A stretch of 38,638 nucleotides of DNA from Pirellulales bacterium (GCA_030751095.1 JASMGX010000009.1:1-38638), one strand, 5' to 3'; counted from the stretch's first letter, positions 1 through 9,596 are shown. Translations and numbers: made by a program. Notes: generated by a model not told the origin, from the letters alone.

Positions 1-2330
1 CCATAAATCACACCAAAATTGACCGCTTTGGCGCCCCGACGCATCTCGGGACTCACGTCGCTGAGTGGGACATTGTATACCTGGCTGGCGACAAGTGTAT
101 GAATATCCTCGTCGCGATCAAAAGCGCAAATGAGTGCTTCGTCGCCCGTGCAGTGGGCCAACACACGGAGTTCGATTTGTGAATAGTCGGCGGCCAACAG
201 TTGCCATCCCTCCACTCCTGGCAAAAAAGCGGCGCGAATTTTACGACCTATTGGAGTCCGGATTGGAATGTTTTGAAGATTTGGGTCGCTCGAGCTGAGC
301 CGGCCCGTGGCAGCAACGACTTGATTGAACGATGCGTGAACGCGACCGGTGTCCGGGTAAACAAGTGAGGGCAGGGCATCCACATACGTATTTTTCAGCT
401 TGGCAAACTGCCGGTATTCGATGATTTTTTCTGGCAGTGGATGCTGCTCGGAAAGTTGTTCCAGGACATCGACATCCGTGCTGGCCCCACTCTTTGTTTT
501 TTTGATAACCGGAAGTCCAATTTCATCGAAGAGAATTGCTGCCAGTTGCTTGGGCGAGGCGATATTGAATTCGCGGCCAGCAAGTTGATAGATTTCCGTT
601 TCTAACGATTTGAGTTCCTCGCCAAACTGGTGGCTCAATTTCGCAAGCAGATCGGTGTCAACCTTGATGCCGGTGTATTCCATTTCCACCAGGACATCAA
701 TCAAGGGCATTTCCAACTCGTTGAACAGGTCGCCAAGATGGTTTTTCACCAACTGGTTTTCCAGCAGTGGTCTCAAGCGTAATGGCACATCGGCATCTTC
801 TGCGGCATAGGGACTAATTTCGGCGAGCGGCACTTGGTCCATACGCAATTGGTTTTTCCCTTTACCGATAAGGGTTTCGATCTTAATCGTGTCGTGTCCG
901 AGATGGTGTTGTGCTAGTGCATCGAGGCTGTGGCTGCGGCGACCAGCCTCCAGCAGGTAACTGGCAATCATGGTGTCAAATGCCACACCCCGGACCGTGA
1001 CGCCCGCAGAGCGCAAAACGATCAAATCGTACTTGAGGTTTTGCCCCACCTTCTCGATATCCGGATTTTCAAGAATCGGCCGCAAGAGTTCGAGGACCTC
1101 TTTTGGATCGAGCGAGGTTTCGTTTTCTGGTGCCCGGACCGGAATGTAGTAGGCGAGTCCCGGTTGGAAGCAAAACGAATAGCCTACGATTTCTGCTTGC
1201 CGGGGCCGAACACTGGTGGTTTCGACATCGAGGGAAACGAATGGTTGGCTTTCCAAGATTTTGACAAGTTTTTTTAACGCATCGATGCTGGTAATCGATT
1301 GATAGTCCGCTTGCCAATTCTCAGGAGTCGTTTTGCCCCCTTCCAGATCTGAGATCTGCTCAGAAAGTCGGCGAAAACCAAATTCATGAAAGAGGGGGAG
1401 GATCTTTTCTCGATCGAGTGGATGAACTTCTGCAGCCATCCAGTCGATTTCAACCGGGACATCGTCGACCAGTCGGACCAGCTGCCGACTCAGGATGGCA
1501 GCGTCCCGGCCATCGCGGAGGTAATTCTGTTTGGCCCCCGTAATGTCATCGACATGGGCAAAGACTTCTTCGAGTGAGCCATACTTTTGCAACAGGCCAG
1601 TCGCCGTTTTAGGGCCAATGCGAGCTACCCCGGGAATATTGTCGGTGGAGTCCCCCACTAAGGACTGGAAGTCAACAACCTGCTCCGGCCCAATTCCCCA
1701 GTCTTTTTCAAGATTTGTTCGATCGTATATCTGGTGTTTACGTATGTTGTAAATCTGGACACGATCGGTAATGAGTTGACGGCAGTCTTTATCGCCAGTT
1801 ACCAGCACGCAATTCGCTCCGGCACGGTCGGCTTTGGTAGCGATCGTTGCCAGAATGTCATCGGCCTCATACGAGGCATTTTCCAGTAGTGGAATATCGA
1901 GCGATTCAATGACGCGACGTATGCCGGGAAATTGCACGGCAAGTTCGTCCGGCATTTCGCCCCGATCCGCTTTGTACTGCTCATAGAGTTCATGCCGGAA
2001 GGTTGGACCGGGCCGATCGAAAGCACAAATAAGAAAATCGGGTTTTTTTTTCGTAAGCAGATAGAGCAGATCCCGCGCAAAACCAAAGATCGCATTCACG
2101 GGCTCGCCCTGGGGACTGGTCATTTCGCCAATTGCATGAAAGACCTGAAAAATCAAGGAATGGGAATCGATGACGTAGATCGTGCGGCCTTCGAGCGAAC
2201 ATTCTGCTGTTGCGGCCGTTGGTTGGGGCGGTGCAGGTTGACTCACCTGGGTACCACGGTTGTCATCTGAGGGGTCCGCTTGTTGGTCCTCAAATCCCTC
2301 CAAGGCAAGCTGGCGTCTCTGTTTGGCCAT
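1..2330 (-). CDS. polA: DNA polymerase I, N-terminal part (cut by window edge)
   Basis: Replication and repair polymerase. The visible 776 codons start at ATG 2330 with a polar lead of about 48 residues. A 5'-3' exonuclease domain follows, with the acidic motifs EADD, TGDKD and GDSTDNIPG. The 3'-5' proofreading domain looks active: Exo I is SLDVETTS, Exo II is QNLKYDL and Exo III is YAAED. The polymerase domain then begins, and the reading frame leaves the window exactly in the O-helix motif RRGAKAVNFGVIYG, which binds the incoming dNTP. The missing C-terminal part (palm catalytic Asp residues) must lie beyond position 1. It is divergent from the sulfotransferase gene across a 227-base gap. 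The identification is secure; only completeness is unknown. Confidence 0.97.
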   Translation of the reverse strand, partial: MAKQRRQLALEGFEDQQADPSDDNRGTQVSQPAPPQPTAATAECSLEGRTIYVIDSHSLIFQVFHAIGEMTSPQGEPVNAIFGFARDLLYLLTKKKPDFLICAFDRPGPTFRHELYEQYKADRGEMPDELAVQFPGIRRVIESLDIPLLENASYEADDILATIATKADRAGANCVLVTGDKDCRQLITDRVQIYNIRKHQIYDRTNLEKDWGIGPEQVVDFQSLVGDSTDNIPGVARIGPKTATGLLQKYGSLEEVFAHVDDITGAKQNYLRDGRDAAILSRQLVRLVDDVPVEIDWMAAEVHPLDREKILPLFHEFGFRRLSEQISDLEGGKTTPENWQADYQSITSIDALKKLVKILESQPFVSLDVETTSVRPRQAEIVGYSFCFQPGLAYYIPVRAPENETSLDPKEVLELLRPILENPDIEKVGQNLKYDLIVLRSAGVTVRGVAFDTMIASYLLEAGRRSHSLDALAQHHLGHDTIKIETLIGKGKNQLRMDQVPLAEISPYAAEDADVPLRLRPLLENQLVKNHLGDLFNELEMPLIDVLVEMEYTGIKVDTDLLAKLSHQFGEELKSLETEIYQLAGREFNIASPKQLAAILFDEIGLPVIKKTKSGASTDVDVLEQLSEQHPLPEKIIEYRQFAKLKNTYVDALPSLVYPDTGRVHASFNQVVAATGRLSSSDPNLQNIPIRTPIGRKIRAAFLPGVEGWQLLAADYSQIELRVLAHCTGDEALICAFDRDEDIHTLVASQVYNVPLSDVSPEMRRGAKAVNFGVIY

Positions 2331-2557
2331 AACCGGGCCGCTCTGTGGCAATCGAAGGAAACGAAATCATACTGGAAATACGACAGATCCAAAGATCTTG
2401 CAGGCCTCAAAGCGGCCTTGGTTGCCGTCCTGGCTGTTCATGGTAGGTCTGGCTAAAGAGCGTTGTCAAGCGACTCACTTTTTTAGGCACCCATGGATTA
2501 AGATGGTACTGCTTAAAGACACGTATTGCAGTTGTCAGAATCGATGATTTTACGACG

Positions 2558-3715
2558 GTGCGAACCAGAATGTTCGGTCAAAACCTTTCGAGTCGCGTGC
2601 AGAAAGAGGAGGTGAATCGGTATCCCTGGTTTGCAGCCCGTTTCTGGGATGGCATGCGAATGGGGACCTGGTGGCGACTCCTGGCCCGAAACCACTTTGC
2701 CATGTCGCCGGGTCGGTTTCCCACCTCGTCTCTGACCTTCGTTGCAAATCCGATCAATTCGGTCTGTTATCGATGGCAGGAAATGCGCTGGCGACGTCAG
2801 GTTGAGAAGATGATAATCGACAAGCCACCCCTTTTTATTTTGGGGCATTGGCGAGCGGGAACAACGCTCTTGCACGAACTGTTGGTTCTCGATTCACGCT
2901 ATGGCTATCCCACTACCTACGACTGCTTCGCGCCAAGCCATTTCCTCTCAACGCAACAGTTCATGACGCGTTGGTTCGGTTTTCTGCTGCCTGAACGACG
3001 TCCCATGGACAATATGGATGCGGGCTGGAACCGCCCCCAGGAAGACGAATTCGCTCTTCTGAATTTGGGGGCGCCGTCCATCTATGAGACAGTTGCCTTT
3101 CCCAACCATGGTCCTGCAGGGCTCGATTCGCTTGATTTTTCTCGGTTTAGTGAGCGACAGATTGAAACATGGAAAAATACACTGCAATGGTTTTTGCAGC
3201 GACTCTTCTTTCGGGAACAACGCGAACTGGTGCTCAAGTCACCGCCCCATCTTGGCAGAGTCAAGGTCCTTCTTGAAATGTTTCCCGATGCCCGTTTTGT
3301 ACATATCGTTCGAGATCCGTATGCGGTCTATCCTTCGACATTACGTCTTTGGAAATCACTTATCCAAACGCAAAGCGTTCAAGTTCCGAGATGCGAATGG
3401 CTTCCCGACTTTGTGTTTACCGCATTTTCTAGACTTTATACTGCGTTTGAAGAGAGTCGCTCTCTGATTCCACCCGGTCAGTACTGTGAAATCCGTTACG
3501 AACAGCTAGTAGAAAATCCTGTCGAAACAGTTCGCTCGATCTACCAAAAATTGGGGATCGATAGTTTTGAAGAGATGATGCCGCGCCTAACGTCGCACGT
3601 TGCCGACTTTAAAGATTATCGTACGAATCAGTACGCATTGGATGAAACCACCCGAGAACAAATTCGGGAGAAGTGGTGCGACTTTATGGAACGATACGGA
3701 TACGATCGCAATTAG
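2558..3715 (+). CDS. sulfotransferase (PAPS-dependent, Sulfotransfer_3-like)
   Basis: Predicted cytoplasmic sulfotransferase moving sulfate from PAPS to an unknown acceptor. The 5'-phosphosulfate loop is visible as FILGHWRAGTTLLHELL near residues 92-108. The 3'-phosphate site is HIVRDPYAVYPSTLRLWKS near residue 248. The length, about 385 residues, fits the bacterial Sulfotransfer_3 family, which modifies lipids, glycans or small molecules. The first possible start is GTG at 2558. An ATG at 2570 is equally possible, since neither has a clear ribosome binding site. The gene converges on flhB with only 15 bases between the stop codons. Substrate cannot be read from the sequence, and nothing ties it to the export cluster apart from position. 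Confidence 0.85.
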   Translation: MRTRMFGQNLSSRVQKEEVNRYPWFAARFWDGMRMGTWWRLLARNHFAMSPGRFPTSSLTFVANPINSVCYRWQEMRWRRQVEKMIIDKPPLFILGHWRAGTTLLHELLVLDSRYGYPTTYDCFAPSHFLSTQQFMTRWFGFLLPERRPMDNMDAGWNRPQEDEFALLNLGAPSIYETVAFPNHGPAGLDSLDFSRFSERQIETWKNTLQWFLQRLFFREQRELVLKSPPHLGRVKVLLEMFPDARFVHIVRDPYAVYPSTLRLWKSLIQTQSVQVPRCEWLPDFVFTAFSRLYTAFEESRSLIPPGQYCEIRYEQLVENPVETVRSIYQKLGIDSFEEMMPRLTSHVADFKDYRTNQYALDETTREQIREKWCDFMERYGYDRN

Positions 3716-3730
3716 CCAGCGATCGGTCCC

Positions 3731-4468
3731 CTATCGGTTGCTGTTTTTCCCGACCGGAAAAGTGGCCCGGGCATTGGGCCGTTGATCGCGCATTTCCTCA
3801 CGCAACTCTTCGGTGCTCATCATTAATTCGCGCTCGTATTTTCTTCGCTGGTAGAAAAAGTCAAAGACGGCAAGAATCAACAGTGCGGCGGTGGCCTCCA
3901 GCATAATGCCAAAGAGAATGTCGATCAGTGCACCTGTTAGATCACCAATCGACATCGTAGAGAGGGCGACAATATCTGTTCTGCGGGCATAGAGCCCCCA
4001 GAGGACAACCGTGCCAATCGCAAGCAGTTTTACCAATCCGAATCCAGTCCGGACCGTGTTGTCTGCCGAAAAAATCCGTTTAAAACCATTGCCCGGCCCG
4101 ATGCGAGACCAGTCGGGGACGGTTCTTGCAGGATGGATGTGAAAGCGGGTCTGCATGAGATGGATGCCGAGAGGCACCAGCAGAAGAAACATCAGTACGG
4201 GTAGCAGCAGGGTTGCAAGTGGTACCAAATGATCTTGCAACAATTCAAACCATCCGTTTGGAGTCAAATTCGTTAAAGACGGAGTGCTCAGATGCTGCCG
4301 GGTTGTTTCCTCGAGGTAATCGGCGAAGTTGTGACCGGCGACGAGGAACGCCAGCATCATTCCACCGAGCAGGGCGGCTCCTGTCAGATCGGAGCTTTTG
4401 GCGATATGCCCCCGTGCGCGGGCTTGTTGCCGTTTACGAACGGTTGCTGGGTGGATGCGATTTTCCAT
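3731..4468 (-). CDS. flhB: FlhB-like export protein lacking the autocleavage domain
   Basis: Inner-membrane component of the flagellar/type III export gate. The N-terminus MENRIHPATVRKRQQARARG is the classic FlhB opening (x-PAT-x-KR-x-x-AR-x-x-G). Four hydrophobic membrane segments follow, and then the conserved exit YQRRKYERELMMSTEELREE. The protein stops about 20 residues after that helix, at 245 residues against the usual 350-380. The entire C-terminal cytoplasmic domain, with the NPTH self-cleavage site that switches substrate specificity, is therefore absent. The stop lies 15 bases from the end of the convergent sulfotransferase gene, so no displaced C-terminus fits downstream. I chose ATG 4468 because GGAG precedes it; a TTG at 4501 is less likely. 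It is the last gene of the export cluster. Confidence 0.88.
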   Translation of the reverse strand: MENRIHPATVRKRQQARARGHIAKSSDLTGAALLGGMMLAFLVAGHNFADYLEETTRQHLSTPSLTNLTPNGWFELLQDHLVPLATLLLPVLMFLLLVPLGIHLMQTRFHIHPARTVPDWSRIGPGNGFKRIFSADNTVRTGFGLVKLLAIGTVVLWGLYARRTDIVALSTMSIGDLTGALIDILFGIMLEATAALLILAVFDFFYQRRKYERELMMSTEELREEMRDQRPNARATFPVGKNSNR

Positions 4469-4532
4469 TGTCTCCGTCCGCAAAAGAACGCGAACCTGCA
4501 ATACCTATTTTAGTGAAAGACTACGTACCGCT

Positions 4533-5303
4533 TTAAAAAGTCTGTTGCCAAATCGACATGAAGGAAGTGACCTCATCGCTGAATAGATGGCCAATGACGG
4601 CCAAAGAAAAGAGCAGTGCCAGGAAGGTAACCCAAAGGTTGACAGTAAATCCCATCGTGAAACTGTTCAGTTGTGGCATGGCGCGACTAGCGAGACCGAT
4701 GAGCAACGTTGCAGCCAAAACGGCTGTGACCGCAGGCGCGGCAACCCGAACCGCCATACGAAAACTTTCACTGACCAAACGTGTCATGGTCTCAAGCATG
4801 CCTCCGGGGAGTGTGGTATCGGCCGCAGGGAGTGCTCGGAAGGAGTCCAGGATCGACATCATCATCAATCGATGTCCGCCGATGGCAACAAAGATTGCCA
4901 GGGCCAAAATCTGCAAGAGACGTACTGGTACGGGGCAATTTGGAGAGAGGGGGTCCATACTTTGTGCGGGAACCATTGCTGTTCCTGTCTGAGCAATCAG
5001 GCCACCGGCTAACGTAAATCCTGAAAAGAGGGTCATAACGGCAATTCCGAGACTGGCCCCAATCAGGATGTTTACCAGCAGTCCCACAAAAATTTCTGAA
5101 TGGCTCGATGGAATGGCGATACCGACCTGCCACTGTAGTGGTGCTACCAGAACGGACAGGACAACAGCGATCAGAACACGGATATGCAGTGGGATGGCTC
5201 GCGATCCAAAAATGGGGGCCAACAATGCCATCGCGCCGATGCGGGAAAATACCATCGCAAAGACAACAATCTTTCCGGAATATAAATGTAAAAGCAATTC
5301 CAT
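4533..5303 (-). CDS. fliR: flagellar-type export gate protein FliR
   Basis: Integral membrane protein of the FliP-FliQ-FliR export gate. At 256 residues it has normal family length, with about six hydrophobic segments. FliR signatures visible include an early FSRIGAMALLAPIFGS segment and LRLLQ/LALAIF-type helices after the conserved gate loop. The C-terminal region is LASRAMPQLNSFTMGFTVN, the family's most recognisable motif (usually R-x-x-P-Q-x-N-x-F-x-x-G). It is followed by flhB 64 bases on and preceded by fliQ with an 81-base gap, the usual P-Q-R-B order. No defect is seen in this gene, unlike its neighbour flhB. Confidence 0.93.
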   Translation of the reverse strand: MELLLHLYSGKIVVFAMVFSRIGAMALLAPIFGSRAIPLHIRVLIAVVLSVLVAPLQWQVGIAIPSSHSEIFVGLLVNILIGASLGIAVMTLFSGFTLAGGLIAQTGTAMVPAQSMDPLSPNCPVPVRLLQILALAIFVAIGGHRLMMMSILDSFRALPAADTTLPGGMLETMTRLVSESFRMAVRVAAPAVTAVLAATLLIGLASRAMPQLNSFTMGFTVNLWVTFLALLFSLAVIGHLFSDEVTSFMSIWQQTF

Positions 5304-5384
5304 GGGGACTCGATGGTCTACGATATTGGCGTTTGCCGGAGTCGGATCAATGTGGCCCGAGTCGGTTCATCAAAGAGGACCTGA

Positions 5385-5651
5385 TTAGAGGTTGGTTGGA
5401 ATCCCGGAAATTAAATCGGTCGAATACTGTACGAGCTTGTTGATGATCCAAGGCAATAGCAAACTTACAACGAGTACCACGGCAACAATCTTTGGAACAA
5501 AAGAGATCGCCTGCTCGTGAATCTGGGTGATCGCTTGAAAAATCCCAGTCAGAAGACCAACGGCCAGCCCCGTTACCAGAATAGGCGCGCTGGCGATGAG
5601 CATCATCATGATTGCTTCGCGACCGATATCGATGGCATTTTCAGGAGACAT
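5385..5651 (-). CDS. fliQ: flagellar-type export gate protein FliQ
   Basis: Small two-helix membrane protein that packs around FliP/FliR in the export gate. It is 88 residues long, the normal size. Helix 1 begins AIMMMLIASAPILVTGLAVG, followed by the conserved short loop LLTGIFQAITQIHEQAISFVPK (split here only for naming). Helix 2 follows, ending LLLPWIINKLVQYS. The Q-I-x-E-Q-x-x-x-F-x-P-K pattern is diagnostic of FliQ/SctS. The start is ATG 5651. It lies between fliP (65 bases upstream) and fliR (81 bases downstream), in the expected order. Confidence 0.93.
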   Translation of the reverse strand: MSPENAIDIGREAIMMMLIASAPILVTGLAVGLLTGIFQAITQIHEQAISFVPKIVAVVLVVSLLLPWIINKLVQYSTDLISGIPTNL

Positions 5652-5716
5652 GGAAAGAACGGCTTTTTAGATGGATCGATCCGATGGACAGGATGGTGGA
5701 ACCTTGAAAGACGTAA

Positions 5717-6568
5717 CTACAAAAACGGCTGGAAACTCTCCATCAACATGCCGACGATTAATTGCCAGCCATCGAGGAGAACAAAGAGAAGAAGTTTGAA
5801 TGGGAGCGAGAGTAATGTCGGTGGTACCATGACCATCCCCATCGAGAGTGTGACGCTCGCCACAACCATATCGAGGATGAGGAAAGGAATGAAAATCTGA
5901 AACCCGATAAGGAATGCCGTTTTTAATTCACTGAGCATGAAGGCTGGTAGCAGGGCGGAGAGTGGAACATCCTCATAATTCTCAGGAGCCTGGGATTGCG
6001 GCATGTACTTTAGGAATAACCAGATGTCTTCCTGGTTGCCGGTGGCCTCAATCTGCAGGCTCATGAAGCGGCGTATCGGTTGGACGCCGTCGGTCCAGGC
6101 TTCCTCGAGCGTTTTTTCGTGTTCTGTGTAGGGCGCGATTCCCTCGTCATACACTTGCTTCCAAACTGGGGTCATCACGGCGAGTGACATGAAGAGTGCC
6201 AGGGAGGTGATGACCTGCGAGGAAGGCAGTGTCTGGATGCCGAGGGCTGCCCGCAGCAGGCCGAGGACCACCATAATGCGGACGAAGCAAGTCGTCATCA
6301 AGAAAATCGCCGGCGCCAGAGAGACGACGCCCAACAGCAAGAGTGTCTGCAGCGTCCCGTCCAATTTTTCCGGGGTGATCCACTGGAACAGTTGCTCCGT
6401 CAGATTGCCCGTCTGTTGTCCGGGGCGGTATGTCGGATCGACATTCTGTGCGTAGGATACGGTTGCCGGTAGAGAGAACAGGATCGTCAACAGGACCGCG
6501 GGGCCTGCAAGGCGCGCAGCTCGAACGAGGCAAATGTGGGCTGCCTGTGACGAAGGAGTTTCAGCCAT
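5717..6568 (-). CDS. fliP: flagellar-type export gate protein FliP
   Basis: Core export gate subunit. With the start at ATG 6568 it has 283 residues. An N-terminal signal segment ([20 protein letters not shown] then AQN) is typical of FliP. The family core follows: [20 protein letters not shown], the [19 protein letters not shown] helix, and [20 protein letters not shown]. The C-terminus is [20 protein letters not shown] then DGWQLIVG. I chose 6568 because GGAA precedes it at a good distance and it overlaps the fliO stop by 8 bases, implying translational coupling. The frame is open up to 6697, but those codons overlap fliO and have no ribosome site. The gate subunits P, Q and R all look intact. 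Confidence 0.93.
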   Translation of the reverse strand: MAETPSSQAAHICLVRAARLAGPAVLLTILFSLPATVSYAQNVDPTYRPGQQTGNLTEQLFQWITPEKLDGTLQTLLLLGVVSLAPAIFLMTTCFVRIMVVLGLLRAALGIQTLPSSQVITSLALFMSLAVMTPVWKQVYDEGIAPYTEHEKTLEEAWTDGVQPIRRFMSLQIEATGNQEDIWLFLKYMPQSQAPENYEDVPLSALLPAFMLSELKTAFLIGFQIFIPFLILDMVVASVTLSMGMVMVPPTLLSLPFKLLLFVLLDGWQLIVGMLMESFQPFL

Positions 6569-7241
6569 GGCGAGTTTCCGCATATTCAGAATGTGGATCG
6601 CTCTTGAGTCCGGCATCACCAAAGCGTTCTCGGTCTGAAGAAAATGATCGGGGGATTGCCGAGAAGAGGGCGGTCCGCAGGATGGATTTGCGGCCATGCC
6701 GCTCGCTGCAAGCGTTCGCTAAGCGTTCCACTTCTTCCGGCTGCGTAATTTCACTCAGCGTGTTGGCTCCGCTGGCAGAGACTGCGACTAAAAGCAACCG
6801 GTCGCCAAGGCGGATGAGTTGTACGTAATGTCGGTTATTGAGTGACGTTCGACCAAGCACCTCCAGAACCTCTGTCGGGAGCATATGCCCGCTTTTTCCA
6901 CGGGTCCGCCGTACGAAATAGACCACGATGGAAAAAATCCCCATGACGACCGCAAGGCTGCCAAGCGTTTTTAAGACGGGGCTTTCCGACCGGTCGGCAG
7001 GCTGCCCGTCGCCGGTCGTGGGCGCCTCAGAGCGGTTGAGAGGCAAAGGCTCATTCGCAAGATCTCCACTGGCCGGTTTTTTTCCAGAGACAGCTTTGCC
7101 ATCGCCCGTCAGTTCCGCTCGGATCGGCTGCTCATATGTTGCTGGCGCAAGATTACCATTCTCCTCGTCGGCATTGCCAATGGTTGTGGAAACCACCAGC
7201 ATTGCAAAGCACCAGATCCACCTTTGGATAGTTAGGAGCAT
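6561..7241 (-). CDS. fliO: FliO-like export assembly protein
   Basis: FliO is a bitopic membrane protein that helps assemble the FliP ring. This 226-residue version has an N-terminal signal-like segment ([15 protein letters not shown]) and a long polar Pro/Gly/Ser-rich periplasmic stretch. One strong transmembrane helix lies at about residues 90-108 ([20 protein letters not shown]). A cytoplasmic domain with the FliO pattern [20 protein letters not shown] then [10 protein letters not shown] follows. It ends with a long low-complexity tail absent from short FliO proteins. The ATG at 7241 is the clear start, 63 bases after fliN. Its stop overlaps the fliP start, as in many flagellar operons. 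Confidence 0.85.
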   Translation of the reverse strand: MLLTIQRWIWCFAMLVVSTTIGNADEENGNLAPATYEQPIRAELTGDGKAVSGKKPASGDLANEPLPLNRSEAPTTGDGQPADRSESPVLKTLGSLAVVMGIFSIVVYFVRRTRGKSGHMLPTEVLEVLGRTSLNNRHYVQLIRLGDRLLLVAVSASGANTLSEITQPEEVERLANACSERHGRKSILRTALFSAIPRSFSSDRERFGDAGLKSDPHSEYAETRHG

Positions 7242-7304
7242 GTTGCTTCTTTCCGAAGTGCTTGTAGGTTGCAGGAAATAGATTCCTGAGGGCTATCTGC
7301 CGGA

Positions 7305-7610
7305 TTAAACAATTGCATCCACGTGAGCAATCACATCCGTAATGCGAACACAAAACCGATTGTTGATGATGACAATTTCCCCACGGGCAACGAGCGTATT
7401 GTCTGCCAGCACATGGACCGGTTCATCAACCGATTGGTTCAGAGCGATTGTTGTTCCCGGAAGAAACTCTTTATCTGCAATGGTATCGATTTGGGTACGG
7501 CCCAACTCGATGGAAACGTGTAGTTGACTTTCAGTCATGTCATTCATGACAGAGGCGTTGATGCAGAGTAATTGCACCAGCGATTCGTCGTTGAAGTCGG
7601 GTACTGGCAA
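7305..7610 (-). CDS. fliN: FliN-like C-ring protein (single SpoA domain)
   Basis: C-ring/sorting-platform subunit. Only about 101 residues long, consisting almost wholly of a SpoA (surface presentation of antigens) domain. The segments LHVSIELGRTQIDTIADKEF, LPGTTIALNQSVDEPVHVLA and ARGEIVIINNRFCVRITDVI match FliN, including the v-x-l-x-x-x-x-x-p-v-x-l-x-v-n-g pattern. The first in-frame start is TTG 7610, preceded very closely by GAGGAG; the next is an ATG at about 7547. There is no FliM gene in the cluster, so this is the only switch-type protein here besides the FliG module fused to FliF. A 114-base gap separates it from fliJ. Confidence 0.82.
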   Translation of the reverse strand: MPVPDFNDESLVQLLCINASVMNDMTESQLHVSIELGRTQIDTIADKEFLPGTTIALNQSVDEPVHVLADNTLVARGEIVIINNRFCVRITDVIAHVDAIV

Positions 7611-7724
7611 TGCTCCTCGGAGCGCGGGCGGGTAGTGTCCTAGAAGCGTTCTACCGAATCAAGGCCAAGTCACCCTCAGCAGGGCGGTGAGAGAGCCTCT
7701 CAGGGGCCGGTCGACCCCGTGAAG

Positions 7725-8195
7725 CTATACCATCCGGCGCGAACGGTAGCTGTCCAGCTCATCCGATGCGCGCACTTCTTGCGCTGCTTGCTGCCGGGTG
7801 TTTTCGAGAAGCTGATTGTTGCACAAATGGTCTACCATTCGGACATCCTGCTGGGCCTTGAGAAGCAGGGCCCTTTGCGATTCCAGTTCTGCCAATGCCC
7901 GGCGTTCTTCCTGCTGGAGTATTTTCTGATTTTTGAGCAAGTGTTGGCGATAAGAATGTAGCTGGAGGAGATTTCGGGCAGAGTGGCACCTTGCATCTTT
8001 AGCGGGCCTAGAATCGGTGCCCATCTCGGCAAGACACATTGCGATTTGGCCGATTTTTTTTTGTAGGGCCGTGACCTGCGCCAAAACTTCGGTGACTTGA
8101 TTTGCCTGCCCGTCACGTGCCGATTTTCGTACGTGATGCAGCATTTTCCAGGGCATCTTTCTGTCAGACAAGTTCGCCATTTCCTTTCCATCCAT
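7725..8195 (-). CDS. fliJ: FliJ-like export chaperone escort
   Basis: FliJ is the coiled-coil stalk of the export ATPase. This protein of 151-156 residues is almost entirely helical and charged, with heptad-like stretches (VTEVLAQVTALQKKIGQIAM; EERRALAELESQRALLLKAQ). It sits directly after fliI, 22 bases on, where FliJ is expected. Sequence identity within FliJ is always low, so the call rests on position, length and coiled-coil character. The start may be ATG 8195 or ATG 8180; the latter has GGAAAGGA just upstream. It could be any coiled-coil protein, but context makes FliJ very likely. Confidence 0.75.
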   Translation of the reverse strand: MDGKEMANLSDRKMPWKMLHHVRKSARDGQANQVTEVLAQVTALQKKIGQIAMCLAEMGTDSRPAKDARCHSARNLLQLHSYRQHLLKNQKILQQEERRALAELESQRALLLKAQQDVRMVDHLCNNQLLENTRQQAAQEVRASDELDSYRSRRMV

Positions 8196-8217
8196 CCGTT
8201 GTGGCAGTCATCTTCGA

Positions 8218-9543
8218 TTAAACGGAGGAGCAGTTTTGTGGTAGGAGAGACAGTAGTCCATCGCGGGCCGAATGGAATGGGTGCAAGGTCTGGCTCGGTT
8301 GACACAGATACTGATCCATCGATTCGCGGAGTTGGATCGCTTCATCAAGAAGAGGGTTCGTTCCCGAACGATACGCTCCGATCGATACCAATTCTGCATA
8401 CTCGCGATGGGTTGCCTGAAGGCTGCGAAACTTTGTGGCTGCTGCCTTCTGATCGTCTGCCATCAAGGAGAACGAAAGGCGGCTAACGCTTTGTAAGATG
8501 TCGATTGCCGGATAATGACCTCGTGCGGCCAGATCCCGAGATAGCCAGATATGTCCGTCCAAAAGTCCTCGGAGCGCGTCGCTGATCGGTTCCTGTGCGT
8601 CATCGCCCTCGACAAGGACATTATAGAAAGCGGTGATGTTCCCTTCCGGAGAGCGGCCGGCTCGTTCGATAAGTTTTGGTAACAATGCAAACACACTAGG
8701 GGGACATCCTCTTGTGGTTGGTGGCTCGCCTGCAGCAATTCCAATTTCGCGTTGGGCCGTTGCGATTTTTGTAATCGAATCCATCAACAGGAGAACATTT
8801 TTTTTCTGATCCCGGAAATATTCTGCAATCGCAGTTGCTGTCGAGGCAGCGCGCAGACGAATGGGGGCCGGTTGATCGCTCGTTGCGACAACAATCACGC
8901 TTTTTGCCAAGCCCGCTGTACCCAATTCACGCTGTACAAATTCGTTCACTTCCCGCCCGCGTTCGCCAATGAGTGCAATGACATTGACATCGGCACTGCT
9001 ATGGCGTGCCAGCATTCCCATGATGGTGCTCTTGCCCACTCCAGCCCCGGAAAAGATCCCCATACGTTGCCCCTCTCCACAGGTGAGCAAGCCATCGATG
9101 GCACGGATTCCGGTAAAAAAAGGTGCCTCGATGGTTGGTCTTGAAGTTGCGATGGGGGCGGCTCGATTTCGGGGGATCCGGTCGAACGCTGCCAGTGGTG
9201 GGCCGGCGTCGATCGGAAATCCATCCGCATTGACGATGCGTCCTTGGAGTTGGGGACCGACTGCAAGCCAGCCTTCGGAATATTTTAGACGTACGCGGTC
9301 TCCTCGCCGTATGCCCGTCATCGTATCGAGGGGAAAAAGGAGCGTGGCTTGATCGGTAAATCCAATGACTTCGGCAGGCAGTGTGCCGCCAAGATAGCTG
9401 TCAATCTCGACCTGCGCACCGACGGGAACGGGAAAGTCTGCCACCTCTACCGTTACACCAGTCGTTTGTAGAATGCGACCCTCGATACGGGTCGGAAGAA
9501 TCCGAGCAATTTGGTCGATTAAAGTATTCACGTGTTGCTGCAA
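8218..9543 (-). CDS. fliI: flagellar-type export ATPase FliI
   Basis: Cytoplasmic hexameric ATPase of the export machine, related to the F1 beta subunit. It has 441 residues, the full family length. The beta-barrel N-domain is followed by the Walker A loop GAGVGKST at 166-173, the catalytic-Glu motif IGERGREVNEF at 192-202, and Walker B LLLMD with the FliI signature DSITKIATAQREIG at 255-268. GEPPTTRGCPPSVFALLPKL follows, typical of FliI/SctN rather than of F1 or Rho. All ATPase residues are present, so the export motor appears functional. FliH is 53 bases upstream and FliJ 22 bases downstream. Family features favour FliI, though SctN-like use in a non-flagellar system cannot be excluded. Confidence 0.95.
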   Translation of the reverse strand: MQQHVNTLIDQIARILPTRIEGRILQTTGVTVEVADFPVPVGAQVEIDSYLGGTLPAEVIGFTDQATLLFPLDTMTGIRRGDRVRLKYSEGWLAVGPQLQGRIVNADGFPIDAGPPLAAFDRIPRNRAAPIATSRPTIEAPFFTGIRAIDGLLTCGEGQRMGIFSGAGVGKSTIMGMLARHSSADVNVIALIGERGREVNEFVQRELGTAGLAKSVIVVATSDQPAPIRLRAASTATAIAEYFRDQKKNVLLLMDSITKIATAQREIGIAAGEPPTTRGCPPSVFALLPKLIERAGRSPEGNITAFYNVLVEGDDAQEPISDALRGLLDGHIWLSRDLAARGHYPAIDILQSVSRLSFSLMADDQKAAATKFRSLQATHREYAELVSIGAYRSGTNPLLDEAIQLRESMDQYLCQPSQTLHPFHSARDGLLSLLPQNCSSV

Positions 9544-9596
9544 GAGGAGGCTGAAGAAGGTCGTTGCATCGTGTCTCGGCAGGAAGTTTGAGCAGG

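Noticed and set aside
3716-4468. Frameshift explaining the short FlhB
   Set aside because: No NPTH-like sequence is found in any minus frame beyond the stop, and the convergent sulfotransferase gene occupies that DNA, so truncation looks real.
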